From positions 248,001-312,000 of the forward strand of contig NZ_JACHXU010000005.1 of the NCBI RefSeq assembly GCF_014192335.1: a DNA stretch of 64,000 nucleotides, in the 5' to 3' direction. The translations under genes were made by a program, and so were the position numbers. Source of the DNA: Aporhodopirellula rubra. Its GTDB lineage: Bacteria; Planctomycetota; Planctomycetia; Pirellulales; Pirellulaceae. The notes beneath the pieces were generated by a model. It made no database searches. It was not told the origin of the DNA and worked only from the letters and a program-made list of their open reading frames with translations. Every line of letters begins with the position of its first letter. Within the stretch, counting starts at the first letter, position 1. Positions 29,461-39,125 of the stretch are shown piece by piece.

Positions 29461-29747
29461 TGAAATTTCTTTAATTACTTGCTGATGTGGGGTCAGTGAA
29501 ATCATCGTGTAAACCTGTCCCTCTGGTCGCCGGCACGTTCGCAACATGTTGTGACGACCGTCCGCAACCGAAAACGCACGATGGCTTCACAGCATAGCGA
29601 CCACGACCACCGTCATCAAAAGAGTTCTCAATTCCGCATGCGCTGCCGCCACCAAACCCGTTCTATAGAAATCGGAAGCGAGTCGGCTTAGGATCTTGCT
29701 GGCATCAACTCCGACTGCGTTCGCGTTTTCATTATGAACGCTCGGTC

Positions 29748-31163
29748 GTGCCGCCGGACAACACGCGTCGGCACGCTCTGCTGTGCCACCATGACGTGCA
29801 CCATTCTTCATTGAACGCCAGCAATCAAACATTCATACAACTGCTAATCCTCCTGCTGTGCGTCGTTCTCCTCCTGCTGTCGATCAGCCGGTGGAACGTT
29901 CACCCTTTCCTCGCGTTGCTGGCCGTGGGCTTGCTTTTCGGCATCGGCAGCGGACTCGGGGCGGTGAACTCCGTTGATCTTCTAATGGAAGGATTCGCCA
30001 AAACGCTGAAGTGGATTGGCGTCATCATGATTCTCGGCGCCATGATCGGAGAGATTGCCAACGAGACCGGTGGGGCGGAGCAAATCGCACGGTCGACTCT
30101 CAAATTATCGGGTGAAAAACGCCTGCCCTTTGCGATGGGTTTGACCGGTTACGTCATCTCAATCCCGGTATTCGTTGACGTCGCCTACATCATGATGCAA
30201 ACCGTGACCGAAGCCCTCGCTGCCAAAAGTAAACAAAACATTCTCGGTGTGGGGCTCTCGCTCGCGACCGGATTAACGGCAACCCACGCGTTGATGCCGC
30301 CCACACCAGGCCCCTTGGCGGTTGCGGGAATCCTTGATGGACAATTGGGCCGAATCATTCTGATTAACACCTTTGTGGCTTTCTCAGCCATGGCGGGCGG
30401 GTTAGCGTGGGCGATGTTTTACTGCCGTAACGTCGAACTCCCTTATGACTCCGAAATCCGAAAGAAGTATGCCGGCACAGGAAGCCGCGAGACCGAAGAC
30501 GAAAGGAGTGGGCCCACATGGTTGGCGCTGCTGCCGATTTTCGTACCACTTGTGTTGATCGCGATCAACTCCTTCGTCAACAAAGATCAATCCGGAACAT
30601 GGATTGTTTGTGTGAGATTTTTGGGGACGCCGTTGGTCGCACTTTCGATCGGAGTCCTTCTGGCGATGCTGCAGTACGGACGCAACTTCAGCATGACCAA
30701 AATTTCCAACGTGGCAGAACGTTCGATCGAGAAAGCCGCTTTGGTCATCATGATCACGGGTGCCGGCGGCGCGTTCGGACACGTCATCAAAAACTCGGGT
30801 GTCACCGAAACCATATCCGTTTACGCGAGCGACATCGGTGCAGTCGGCTTCCTCTTTCCATTCGTGCTGGCGTCAATCTTCACGACCACAACCGGGTCGC
30901 TCACCGTCTCCATGATCACGACCGCATCGATCGTGGGACCGCTGATGCCGTCGCTCGGCATTTCCGCGGAAATGACTGCCGCGTTGATCGGCAGCGGCTC
31001 GTTTTGCGTCTTCCACGTCAACTCCAGCTTCTTCTGGTTGTTGAACCGTTTGCACAGCGCGCCGCCCGCGATCCTTCTGAAAACGTTCACCGTGCAATCA
31101 CTCTGCATGGGACTGGGAGGACTGGCCGCGGTGCTGGTGTTGAAACTTTGCGGACTCAAATAA
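29748..31163 (+). CDS. GntP-family gluconate:H+ symporter-like transporter
   Basis: A membrane protein of up to 471 residues with about 12-14 hydrophobic segments, starting with FIQLLILLLCVVLLLLS. GntP-family features include the loop GLTATHALMPPTPGPLAVAG (residues about 183-202), EIANETGGAEQIA, ITGAGGAFGHVIKNSGV and FTTTTGSLTVSM. The family imports gluconate-like sugar acids with protons across the inner membrane. Residues 1-21 are polar, and a TTG at 29811 is a possible true start. It is the only sugar-type importer in the locus, and its substrate could be an acid such as 3,6-anhydro-L-galactonate (inference). It is divergent from the sulfatase gene and has no clear terminator. Confidence 0.9.
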   Translation: MPPDNTRRHALLCHHDVHHSSLNASNQTFIQLLILLLCVVLLLLSISRWNVHPFLALLAVGLLFGIGSGLGAVNSVDLLMEGFAKTLKWIGVIMILGAMIGEIANETGGAEQIARSTLKLSGEKRLPFAMGLTGYVISIPVFVDVAYIMMQTVTEALAAKSKQNILGVGLSLATGLTATHALMPPTPGPLAVAGILDGQLGRIILINTFVAFSAMAGGLAWAMFYCRNVELPYDSEIRKKYAGTGSRETEDERSGPTWLALLPIFVPLVLIAINSFVNKDQSGTWIVCVRFLGTPLVALSIGVLLAMLQYGRNFSMTKISNVAERSIEKAALVIMITGAGGAFGHVIKNSGVTETISVYASDIGAVGFLFPFVLASIFTTTTGSLTVSMITTASIVGPLMPSLGISAEMTAALIGSGSFCVFHVNSSFFWLLNRLHSAPPAILLKTFTVQSLCMGLGGLAAVLVLKLCGLK

Positions 31164-31194
31164 CCACACCGAGGCACCGCAGTTCATCGAACCA

Positions 31195-32328
31195 CTACGC
31201 CTGACGCAGCGCGTTCACGATCGGAACCGTGGCCGCTTGAACGGCCGGAGCTAACCCCGCAGCAATCCCCACGATGACAGAAACCAGGGTTCCCGAAATC
31301 GCCAAACCAAACGACGGCCGGAATGCAATGGTGGCTCCCTCGGCGCCGATCGCAAAACCACCCACACCGAGCAACACGAGCGCCAACAGGGTGCCGCCCA
31401 CGCCTCCGACCAAACACAACAGCGTACTCTCGGCCAACACCAATCGCATCGTGCGAGCGGGCCGCACTCCGATTGTTTGCAACACCGCATATTCTTTGAT
31501 TCGATCCTGGACACTCATCACTGTCGTGGTCGCGACCAACGACAAGACGAGCCCGACACAGGCGTAACCGAGCCAGTGGGCAAACCCGATTAAGTCGACG
31601 AGATCCGACAACGTGCTCGCCTGAAACGCGCCCTTGCGCCGCGTCTTGGTCGCGACCGACCCGGCACGCAAAGCCGCGTCAATCTCGGATGCCACTCGAT
31701 CAGGATCGGCGTCATCGGTCAGCATGACTTCGTGTTGGGTCACCAATCCGGCCGCGTCGAGTCCACGCGTGTACTGCAAAAACGCGAGACTTGTGTAAAT
31801 CAGATTCTCTTCTGAGGGCACCGTCGATTCAAAAATCCCCGCTACTTTTACCGAGAGGTCACCAATGGAAAACTGGTCGCCTGTCTTCAGACCACGCCGC
31901 TGTGCAACGTTGCGTCCCACGATGGCGGCATCGCGCTGTGACGAAAACTGCCCCCAATCGCCATCGACTAATTTGAGCGGACGTGAATTCTGGATTTGCC
32001 TCGGATCAGCCCCGTTGAAAACAACAATATCCAAACTCGCGCGGCAGTTGTTCGTCCAGACTTGGATCGGCATCACATCACGAACACCGGAAATTTCTTT
32101 GATCTTCCGAGCGTAGTCTTCTGGTAATCGGCTGCTCGTCGGGCAAAACCGATTCTCTTGAAAAACGATCAAGCTACGATCCGCGTCGGCCCCCGACGTG
32201 AGTCGATGCAGCCCCTCCTGAACAGACCCGACGAAGCAGAACACGAACATCGCCACCGCCGCTCCAGTGACGGTTAACAGTGTGCGTGTTCGGTGCCGCC
32301 AAAGCGTTTTCAAAACGTAGGTATTCAT
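31195..32328 (-). CDS. ABC transporter permease, FtsX/MacB type
   Basis: A 377-residue inner-membrane protein with the FtsX/MacB layout: one N-terminal helix ([18 protein letters not shown]), a periplasmic domain (about 40-255; [20 protein letters not shown]), then three C-terminal helices with the cytosolic loop [18 protein letters not shown] that couples to the ATPase. It follows the ATPase gene by 14 bases. With the second permease in the locus it could form a heterodimer. Such systems move lipoproteins or efflux substrates, or do mechanical work across the envelope. It is the last gene of the seven-gene minus-strand group and converges on the GntP gene. Confidence 0.9.
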   Translation of the reverse strand: MNTYVLKTLWRHRTRTLLTVTGAAVAMFVFCFVGSVQEGLHRLTSGADADRSLIVFQENRFCPTSSRLPEDYARKIKEISGVRDVMPIQVWTNNCRASLDIVVFNGADPRQIQNSRPLKLVDGDWGQFSSQRDAAIVGRNVAQRRGLKTGDQFSIGDLSVKVAGIFESTVPSEENLIYTSLAFLQYTRGLDAAGLVTQHEVMLTDDADPDRVASEIDAALRAGSVATKTRRKGAFQASTLSDLVDLIGFAHWLGYACVGLVLSLVATTTVMSVQDRIKEYAVLQTIGVRPARTMRLVLAESTLLCLVGGVGGTLLALVLLGVGGFAIGAEGATIAFRPSFGLAISGTLVSVIVGIAAGLAPAVQAATVPIVNALRQA

Positions 32329-32342
32329 AATGCACTTAGCAA

Positions 32343-33059
32343 TCAGTTTGCGTGCTGAATTTTGCGAGACACGCCGGAATGTGAATCTCGTTCTAGGAAC
32401 CGTCCTCGATCGAGCACCAATTGCCTCGACGCGATGCCCGCGGCCTCGGCATCGTGAGTCACCATCAACAACGTAATATCGAGTTCCTTATTGAGGCGTT
32501 GCAGCAAGACCTGTACCTGTTCACTGGTTTCCGTATCGAGGCTCCCGGTAGGTTCATCAGCGACAACGACTTTGGGGTGCGCCACGATTGCTCGAGCGAT
32601 TCCGACACGTTGTTCCTGACCGCCGGAAAGCTGTCGCGGATAGTGATCCGCACGATCGCTCAGCCCCACGGCTTCTAACGCCAATTCGACACGTTGGCGT
32701 CGTTGAGTTGACGATAACTTCAGCAGCAACGTGGGAAGCTCGACGTTTTCATACGCAGTCAGAACAGGGATCAAGTTATGCGTCTGAAAGATGTATCCCA
32801 AATTAGCCGCTCTCCAATCCGCTAATTTACTTCGCGATAACTTCGTGACCTCTGTTCCGGCAACGACAATCGATCCCGCATCAACACGATCAATCCCACT
32901 CACTAGATTTAGCAGTGTGCTTTTGCCAGTACCGCTCGGCCCCATCAACGAAACGAACTCCCCCGACTCAATATCCAAATCGACATTGTCCAATGGCGTA
33001 ATCGTCTCGTCGCCTTTGCGAAAACTCTTTGAAACGCCGCGTAATTCTACAAGTGCCAT
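32343..33059 (-). CDS. ABC transporter ATP-binding protein, LolD/MacB type
   Basis: A 238-residue cytosolic ATPase with Walker [10 protein letters not shown] (about residues 40-48), Q-loop [11 protein letters not shown], signature LSGGQEQR, Walker [13 protein letters not shown] and the switch His in MVTHDAE. The sequence groups with the LolD/MacB/FtsE class that powers FtsX-type permeases. Its ATG shares a base with the stop of the membrane-fusion gene (TAATG, 33057-33061), so the pair is translationally coupled. Confidence 0.94.
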   Translation of the reverse strand: MALVELRGVSKSFRKGDETITPLDNVDLDIESGEFVSLMGPSGTGKSTLLNLVSGIDRVDAGSIVVAGTEVTKLSRSKLADWRAANLGYIFQTHNLIPVLTAYENVELPTLLLKLSSTQRRQRVELALEAVGLSDRADHYPRQLSGGQEQRVGIARAIVAHPKVVVADEPTGSLDTETSEQVQVLLQRLNKELDITLLMVTHDAEAAGIASRQLVLDRGRFLERDSHSGVSRKIQHAN

Positions 33060-34615
33060 TAATTCACCCCAATAGTTTGATCGTCACCGCTGACATGGAC
33101 TGCGTTCCCCTCGGTCAGCCCATCCATGCCGGACGCGATTAGTTTGTCCGTCACATTCAATCCTGTCACAATCTCAACCAACGTGTCGTTCACTTTGGCG
33201 CCCGGCACGACTCTGCGTTTATGCGCAACCTCGTCCGCGTCGACCACCCACACGAATGCACCTGAGTCGTCCGCTTGAACGAACTGACTGGGCACGAACA
33301 CCCGTTCTGTCTCCGTCGTTTCGTTTCGGCTTCGCTCCACAACCGGAGCCAAAAACGTTGCCGTTACCAGCATCTCGGGACTCACCGTCGGCGGCGGGTC
33401 GATTAATTCCACTTTCACTTCCAAAGTGTTCTTTTGGATGTTCGCGGAACTCGTCGTCTGCAGCACTCGTCCTTGAATGATCATGGTGGAAGACGCCGTT
33501 TCGATTTCGACGGGTTGCCCGCGTGTCACCATCGGAACGTCTTCGAGCCGCACGTCGGCGCGTACTTGAAGACGATTGGGATCGTACATTTCGACAACCG
33601 TGCTGGAACTTTGCCCCGCCGACGTCCCCATCCCAGCAACGCGTGTTCCCGGCGATGCCACAATTCGCAAAATCCGCCCATCCATGGATGCCCGCACCAC
33701 GTTTCGCTCAAGTGCCAGTTCCGCCAAACGGACTTGCAATTGGGCCTCTTCGCGTAGTGCCATGGCCGACTGCACTTTCGCTTTCGCTTCCTGCACCTGT
33801 CGCGTTTCTTCGACCAATAATTCGAGCTGGCGTTTGAGCGCGTTCACTTTATCAATCATCGCGTCGACCTCACGTTGCAGGTTCGGCCTACGTTGCTGCA
33901 ATTCAGCCAAGGTCGCCTGCGAAGCTGCGTAGTCGCTTTCGGCGCGGGCGATGATTCGGCCAGAGATTGCCCCCTTGGCCGACTGCTTTCCTTCCATGCT
34001 GTTGAGTGCGTATTGCATGTTTGCTTGGGCCGCTTCGATCAAATACGGCAACTTGGCGAGTTCCGTCTGTGCTTTCGCCAACGTGCTCTGCGCATCGGCC
34101 AACTGAACTTCCAAGTGCACCGGATTTTCAAAACGTACTTTCGCCGCAGTGAGCTCAGCATTCGCCCGTCCCAGTTCGCCCTCTCGAATCGAAAGGGAGT
34201 TTTTCGCTTGCTCGACCATCAGTTCGGCGTCAATGGATATCAGCCGCGCGATCGGTTCACCTTGCTTGACCTGCTGACCTTCAACCACCAACAGGTTTTC
34301 GATTACACCGGGAGCCAATGCGGCAACACGAATCGCCGTCGGCCGCGGTTCGATCCATCCGGGCGATTGAAACAATGTGGTTCCCGCCTGCTGCACTTCT
34401 GCCCGTTTCACCACGACCGGGACGACCGTGACTGATGGCATCGGCATCAACCGTCGGCCTGCCGCCGCTAAAAACAAAACGAGGAACCCTGCCAATATCC
34501 CAAACGGCAACAGATATCGAGTAATCCATCGGCGACGGCGCGCGGGCAGGGTCTTCGTTTCACTAGGAGGTGAACGATCGAGCGCGAGTTGGCTGAGGTC
34601 GAACGGAGTAGACAT
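33059..34615 (-). CDS. HlyD/MacA-type periplasmic membrane-fusion protein
   Basis: A 518-residue protein with an N-terminal anchor (about 31-50, [20 protein letters not shown]), a lipoyl half-motif ([20 protein letters not shown]), a long coiled coil (about 130-300, rich in Gln, Glu and Ala), the second lipoyl half ([15 protein letters not shown]) and beta-barrel and membrane-proximal domains ([15 protein letters not shown]). It would link the inner-membrane ABC complex to the outer envelope. The coiled coil is longer than in typical MacA, suggesting a deep periplasmic reach. Its stop overlaps the ATPase ATG by one base. Confidence 0.92.
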   Translation of the reverse strand: MSTPFDLSQLALDRSPPSETKTLPARRRRWITRYLLPFGILAGFLVLFLAAAGRRLMPMPSVTVVPVVVKRAEVQQAGTTLFQSPGWIEPRPTAIRVAALAPGVIENLLVVEGQQVKQGEPIARLISIDAELMVEQAKNSLSIREGELGRANAELTAAKVRFENPVHLEVQLADAQSTLAKAQTELAKLPYLIEAAQANMQYALNSMEGKQSAKGAISGRIIARAESDYAASQATLAELQQRRPNLQREVDAMIDKVNALKRQLELLVEETRQVQEAKAKVQSAMALREEAQLQVRLAELALERNVVRASMDGRILRIVASPGTRVAGMGTSAGQSSSTVVEMYDPNRLQVRADVRLEDVPMVTRGQPVEIETASSTMIIQGRVLQTTSSANIQKNTLEVKVELIDPPPTVSPEMLVTATFLAPVVERSRNETTETERVFVPSQFVQADDSGAFVWVVDADEVAHKRRVVPGAKVNDTLVEIVTGLNVTDKLIASGMDGLTEGNAVHVSGDDQTIGVN

Positions 34616-34719
34616 AATGACAGACTAAAATCAAAGCAAAAAAGGAAGAGAGCAGGGCCGCGGCGGGATCACCTTCACGATTCCCGCGACGCGTGCCTCT
34701 CCTTCATTTACTTGCCGAG

Positions 34720-35238
34720 TTAGTTACCCTTCACAAAAACTTGATTGGCCGAAACGGTCAAGTTGCCTTGGTCGTCACGGTTGGCAGTTCCCTTGACCAC
34801 CACGGTCGACAATTCCCTTACCGCGAGAAGTTCTCGGGCGTCCTTTGCAACCGGGCTCCCCGATCCATCGACAACCTTGATCGTCGCGATGTTCTCTTTG
34901 ACTTGGTCTTGCGTGCAGCAGTAGTCCCAAGGTGTCGGGCATCCTTCGTCGGCGGCGCAATACGGCACCTTCGGATCAACAATCGTGAACGCAGCGAGCC
35001 CGTCGACGAACGGCTCCGTCGAACCGCCAATCAATCCGACCAACGTCACTTCCTGTCCGTCTTCGCTCGATTGTCGAGCCTCACCAACAGGAACCGCGTC
35101 CGCGGGTTCGCTCGCGGCCAAATACTGTGCTGAGTCCCCTGTCGCCCCACCCTCAGTAGCGGTGGTGGACTGCGATGATCCACAACCAACGGCCACGACA
35201 CCCAACCCTAACAACGCCATACTATAAAACATCTTCAT
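34720..35238 (-). CDS. Cys-rich OB-like lipoprotein of unknown function
   Basis: A 172-residue predicted lipoprotein: the signal [11 protein letters not shown] ends in a lipobox Cys (residue 19). The mature part has beta-strand-like segments ([46 protein letters not shown]) resembling an OB fold, interrupted by the cysteine cluster [16 protein letters not shown] (residues about 93-108), which could hold a metal ion. A strong ribosome site (AAGGAGATTGAA) precedes ATG 35238. It lies between the two halves of an ABC export operon. I do not recognise a named family with certainty. Confidence 0.8.
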   Translation of the reverse strand: MKMFYSMALLGLGVVAVGCGSSQSTTATEGGATGDSAQYLAASEPADAVPVGEARQSSEDGQEVTLVGLIGGSTEPFVDGLAAFTIVDPKVPYCAADEGCPTPWDYCCTQDQVKENIATIKVVDGSGSPVAKDARELLAVRELSTVVVKGTANRDDQGNLTVSANQVFVKGN

Positions 35239-35308
35239 TTCAATCTCCTTGAACTAAGTAACGAAACGCGGTGCACCGACACGAAGTCGCGGTGTTCCGC
35301 TCTGACCA

Positions 35309-36463
35309 TCAAACAGCTTTTAAACTCGTCGCGACTTCGGCTCGCAACGCTTTCAGTGCCGGGGGCAACGCCCCCACAACACCCAACAACAACCCCACGC
35401 CGCAACCGATTAAGATCGCGACACTATCAATACGCAGCGTGAACGCCCCCATCGTGAATCGCACGGCCATTCCATTAAGCATCGTCAACGCGATGACGCC
35501 AGACAGCAGCGATCCGGCCGCAGCCAACAACACGCCTTCCTGAACTAAACTGATCAAAATCGCACGCCGACGAAATCCGATCGCCTGCAACGTGGCTATC
35601 TCACGAATGCGCCCGGCAACGGCTCCATACATCATGTTCAGTCCAGCGAAAATGCCCGCTGCCGATACCAAAACGACAACAAACCATGCCAACAATCGAA
35701 CCGGACGATAATGCTGTTGCAACGACGCGTAATAGTCCGTTTCACGAATCGCACGTAGTTCCAGATCGGTGCGTTCCTTACAAAACAGCGACACTTCGGC
35801 GGCTGATCCCGTTGCCGACAATAACATCGAGACCAAACTCAGGTCTTGGCGTTTGGTCGCCGCCTGAAAATCGCCGAGGCGACACCAAATTTCCGACTCG
35901 TACGCTGCCCCACCTGCGGCGAAACGGCCACTGATTTGCCACTCTTCACCCTCGAACTCGAGCGACTTGCCGATTGCCATCTCCTCATCCGAACTGCCTA
36001 ATTTGGCCGCAGCCAATCGTCCCACGAGGATCTCACCCTCGGCTGGCCATCGCCCCTCAATGAGACGCACGGATCGGCGGACGAGTGGTGCCGTCAACGT
36101 CACCCCTCGCACCAATCCCAACCCGCCGTCACCACCCTGCGTCTTCACCCGCGTACCGAGGTACAGTTCCGGCGAAACATGGGTGACGCCGAAGCGTTTC
36201 ACCGTGCCACCGACACTCGCCGTTAACAACGCGGGTGTCCGGGCAGGGATCGACGAATTTTCGATGTTCTCTTCCGAGTTTACGGAATAGATCAACACAA
36301 CGTTCGCATCACCACTCACGGACAACGATTGCTCGAGCCCACGAATGAATCCCACAACCACGAACACCAACATGACCACCGTTGCCAGAGCAACGAGCGT
36401 CAACGCGGTTCGCACCGGGCGGCGTGCTAAGTTGCGCACACCATATTCCCACGGGAGTAGCAT
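35309..36463 (-). CDS. ABC transporter permease, FtsX/MacB type (second copy)
   Basis: A 384-residue permease with the same four-helix FtsX layout as the one at 31195 but only distant sequence similarity: first helix [20 protein letters not shown], a periplasmic domain (about 50-265) and three C-terminal helices with the coupling loop [23 protein letters not shown] 36463 is preferred; a TTG six codons upstream is possible. With only one ATPase in the operon, the two permeases probably form a heterodimer. Confidence 0.9.
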   Translation of the reverse strand: MLLPWEYGVRNLARRPVRTALTLVALATVVMLVFVVVGFIRGLEQSLSVSGDANVVLIYSVNSEENIENSSIPARTPALLTASVGGTVKRFGVTHVSPELYLGTRVKTQGGDGGLGLVRGVTLTAPLVRRSVRLIEGRWPAEGEILVGRLAAAKLGSSDEEMAIGKSLEFEGEEWQISGRFAAGGAAYESEIWCRLGDFQAATKRQDLSLVSMLLSATGSAAEVSLFCKERTDLELRAIRETDYYASLQQHYRPVRLLAWFVVVLVSAAGIFAGLNMMYGAVAGRIREIATLQAIGFRRRAILISLVQEGVLLAAAGSLLSGVIALTMLNGMAVRFTMGAFTLRIDSVAILIGCGVGLLLGVVGALPPALKALRAEVATSLKAV

Positions 36464-36562
36464 GATCAGAGAAAGTGGCAAGAGTTACGAGTGAAAAAAC
36501 AGGGTGAGATTCAAAATCTCGAAGATGCAGCACGACTGCCCAGGACCGTTGCCGCCCGGGAC

Positions 36563-36913
36563 CTAAAACTTCGGCTTGGATGTGAACGTGCCATCGGGCG
36601 TGACCATCTTTTTGGGCGTTTTGCCGATGCCTTCCATGATCTCCCAAATGCCCTTCGGGCTCAGGCGAACGTTATCGCGAGGGACCAGCGTCACCGACTT
36701 CTTCTCGATGCTACAGTCGACTTTCGCGACCTCGTCGACATCATCAAACCGTTTGGTGATTTTCTTCACGCATCCGCCACACATTTCACCGACCGTCATC
36801 ATGATGTTTTGACTCTTCGGCTCCGCGGCTCGTGCCGACGAGAACGGCCCCAACATCGCTCCTAACAACAAGACACCCGACAAACACGTTACCGTTTTTG
36901 ACATACTCGACAT
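36563..36913 (-). CDS. Secreted heavy-metal-associated (HMA) domain protein
   Basis: A 116-residue protein with a signal peptide (residues about 1-29, LSGVLLLGAMLGPFSSARA) and one HMA ferredoxin-like domain. The metal loop is GEMCGGCVKKI (Cys45, Cys48), the MxCxxC pattern that binds Cu(I), Hg(II) or Zn(II). Start ATG 36913 lies 9 bases after AAAGGA; a second ATG at 36904 also fits. Its position before ABC export genes suggests a periplasmic metallochaperone or sensor. Periplasmic single HMA domains are best known from MerP. Confidence 0.88.
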   Translation of the reverse strand: MSSMSKTVTCLSGVLLLGAMLGPFSSARAAEPKSQNIMMTVGEMCGGCVKKITKRFDDVDEVAKVDCSIEKKSVTLVPRDNVRLSPKGIWEIMEGIGKTPKKMVTPDGTFTSKPKF

Positions 36914-37105
36914 CAACTCAATCCTTTTTCGAAGACACAACACTTCGCCACTGGAACAAACACGCCCCATGCGCGCAGCACCCAACAACGGGAAACGAAA
37001 ACAGACAGAAACCAAAAACAGAAATGGACTCAAACGAATGAACGCGCGCAACCATCGTCATGCATTCAAACGAACCATTATCAATAGCAATCGATTGCTA
37101 GCGGC

Positions 37106-37504
37106 TCAGATCAGCCACGATTGATTGGCAACGCGCACATCGCGTCCCGAGAGAAGTTGCCCACCCAACGCATCCAACATTTGCGAACGAAATTCGCTCG
37201 GCTGAAACGCAGTATTGGCAGCGAACCGGACGATCGGAAGAACACCAACGAACGCGTCCGTTTCCGGCAGCTCAATATCGCTTTCAACAACGGCGCCTTC
37301 GCAGATGCAATTTTGACAATCGCACTCGTCGTCACACGGTTTCGGATGCTCTGACTGCGGAGTCTGATCGCTATGCGAGCAGCAATGACATCCGGCCGAA
37401 ATAGATTGCTCTCCCGCCGCCGAATTCGTTTCGCACGAAAGACAACGCACTGGACACGCCAACAAATTGACGATCAACAGCAGGGCAAGCAAAGGGGACT
37501 TCAT
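37106..37504 (-). CDS. Small Cys/His-rich secreted protein, possible metal binder
   Basis: A 132-residue protein with a signal peptide (MKSPLLALLLIVNLLACPVRC). The first half of the mature protein is packed with Cys and His (SAGCHCCSHSDQ, CDDECDCQNCICEG), giving at least ten Cys in about 50 residues; the second half is ordinary and may form a helix (EFRSQMLDALGGQLLSG). I know no named family. As the first gene of a group encoding an HMA protein and an ABC exporter, a role in binding a soft metal outside the cell membrane is the simplest inference. The transcript may be leaderless: the promoter -10 ends only 7 bases before the ATG. Confidence 0.75.
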   Translation of the reverse strand: MKSPLLALLLIVNLLACPVRCLSCETNSAAGEQSISAGCHCCSHSDQTPQSEHPKPCDDECDCQNCICEGAVVESDIELPETDAFVGVLPIVRFAANTAFQPSEFRSQMLDALGGQLLSGRDVRVANQSWLI

Positions 37505-37510
37505 GCCCGC

Positions 37511-37539
37511 ATTCTATCTGGGACGGCAACCTCTCACAA
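37511..37539 (-). promoter_or_regulatory. Sigma-70-type promoter of the metal/ABC locus
   Basis: On the minus strand TTGTGA (37539-37534) is followed by a 17-base spacer and TAGAAT (37516-37511). The predicted transcription start coincides with the A of the ATG at 37504, implying a leaderless message for the Cys-rich protein. Confidence 0.55.
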
Positions 37540-37742
37540 GCTCATTCCGCGCGTAGCGGGTCTCGTGCCTGACCTTTCAAACGACGTCGAACTTCAGTGA
37601 AGACGCCGCAGCCGGCGACATTGATGGGTCAACAACCAACTGGTCGTGCACGAACCATTGAAAAGCCTTGCTCGCGTTCGCAGCTGAATTGGCGATGTCA
37701 TGAACGCCCTCAATTCCCCTTGACTCACGCACATTGCAAACC

Positions 37743-37759
37743 ATGGCACGGCGTTTGCG
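37743..37759 (+). promoter_or_regulatory. Sigma-54 (-24/-12) promoter candidate before the sbnA-like operon
   Basis: ATGGCACGGCGTTTGCG fits YTGGCACGRNNNTTGCW at all core positions (TGGCACG and TTGC, GG to GC spaced 10 bases); only the first and last bases differ. It lies about 280 bases before the sbnA-like ATG, giving a long leader. The match is too good to be likely by chance in 64 kb, but there is no binding or transcript evidence. Confidence 0.55.
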
Positions 37760-38036
37760 TTTGCCCAAGCTTGCCATCTACGAAACCCGCGACCGACAAA
37801 CCGAGCTCTGAAAGCCTCCGCCTGTAAATGCACGGACTCGCTTAAACCTAGCATCACAGAAATGGTTGTCGACTCGTGGCATGACTGAACTCACCAATAA
37901 CCAAACCAATCTACGAAGCGCGAGAAGACACGATGAGCGAATTAGACGAGGGATCGCGAACGAACAATCGAGGCCGATCACACAACCGCACAATCCCATT
38001 GCGGGAACATCGCATCGCAGCGGAAGGGCCTCGCAA

Positions 38037-39125
38037 ATGATCACCACTACCGATCACAATTTCACCTATAACACACCTGCGACGGTCACACGTATCGCGA
38101 AACCTCGCCTCCCTATCGACAGTGCCTCCGGCATTCTCGACTGCGTCGGTCAAACACCGCTCGTTCATCTGTCGCGTTACCTCGACGATTGTTCGATCGA
38201 GCTTCACGCCAAACTCGAAGCCGCCAATCCGGGCGGCAGTGCGAAAGACCGACCGGCGCTCCGAATGCTGGAACACGCTCTGGAAACCGGCGAACTTGCT
38301 CCCGGCGATACCGTCGTGGAATCATCATCAGGTAACATGGGAATCGGTTTGGCGCAAACATGCCGTTTCCACCAAATGCGATTCATCTGTGTCGTCGACC
38401 CACACGCTCAACCACAAAATATTGCAATCATGCAAGCATTGGGCGCAGAGGTCGTTCGCGTCGAAACTCCTGTTGACGGCAGCTTTCTCGCCGCCCGACT
38501 CCAGCGAGTTCAGCAAATACTCAGTGACGTGCCGAACAGTTTTTGGCCTAACCAATACGCCAATCGCCAAAATCCAATCGCGCATCACGAAGGCACCATC
38601 CGTGAGATCGATGAAGCCACCGGTGGCGACCTGGACTACCTCTTCGTCGCAACCAGCAGCACTGGGACCGCTCAAGGTTGCCGAGACTATTTGCGAAAAC
38701 ACAACCGACATACCCAAGTCGTTGCCGTTGACGCCAATGGCAGCGTCCTGTTCGGCGGTTCCCCCGGCAAACGCCTGATCCCTGGGATCGGTGCGGGGCA
38801 CCTTCCAGCACTCGCGAAAGACCAAACGTTCGACAAAATCGTTCGCGTCTCAGATGTGGATTGTGTCGTCGGGTGCCGCCGTGCCTCAGCACGCGAAGCG
38901 ATGCTAGTTGGCGGTTCCGCCGGGGGAGTTCTAGAGGTCGTTCGCTCTCTCGAAAACGAACTGAGTGGAAAACGCTGTGTCGCGATCCTCCACGATTCCG
39001 GAACGCGTTATCTTGACACCGTCTTCAACGACGATTGGGTCGAATCCTCACTCGGCGTTACTGCGGCTACGGTGAACCAACGCACGTCTGCCCCCGCTCT
39101 TCAATCGGTCCGTAACGCATCATGA
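38037..39125 (+). CDS. SbnA-like PLP-dependent synthase (cysteine-synthase fold)
   Basis: A 362-residue enzyme of the O-acetylserine sulfhydrylase fold, closest in pattern to SbnA/Y4xP: GILDCVGQTPLVHLSRY, PLP-lysine candidate K70 in PGGSAKDRPA, the phosphate/substrate loop ESSSGNMGIG, and ATSSTGTAQG. SbnA makes N-(2-amino-2-carboxyethyl)-L-glutamate from O-phosphoserine and glutamate, on the way to 2,3-diaminopropionate. I start at ATG 38037, which has GGAAGGG 8 bases upstream and places the family N-terminus correctly; the in-frame 57 residues upstream are unlike the family. Its stop overlaps the next ATG (ATGA, 39122-39125). Plain cysteine synthase is the alternative, but the operon argues against it. 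Confidence 0.85.
   Translation: MITTTDHNFTYNTPATVTRIAKPRLPIDSASGILDCVGQTPLVHLSRYLDDCSIELHAKLEAANPGGSAKDRPALRMLEHALETGELAPGDTVVESSSGNMGIGLAQTCRFHQMRFICVVDPHAQPQNIAIMQALGAEVVRVETPVDGSFLAARLQRVQQILSDVPNSFWPNQYANRQNPIAHHEGTIREIDEATGGDLDYLFVATSSTGTAQGCRDYLRKHNRHTQVVAVDANGSVLFGGSPGKRLIPGIGAGHLPALAKDQTFDKIVRVSDVDCVVGCRRASAREAMLVGGSAGGVLEVVRSLENELSGKRCVAILHDSGTRYLDTVFNDDWVESSLGVTAATVNQRTSAPALQSVRNAS

Larger units (their letters stand above)
37505..38036. other. Divergent intergenic region between metal/ABC locus and sbnA-like operon
   Basis: About 530 bases. It holds the sigma-70-type promoter on the minus strand next to 37504 and a sigma-54-type site on the plus strand at 37743-37759. The sbnA frame stays open from a TTG at 37866, but this stretch is basic and polar, lacks similarity to the enzyme family and has a poor ribosome site, so I treat it as leader. 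I see no other gene. Confidence 0.5.

Noticed and set aside
37866-38036. N-terminal extension of the SbnA-like protein starting at TTG 37866
   Set aside because: The 57 added residues are polar and unlike the family, while ATG 38037 has a good ribosome site and restores the usual length.
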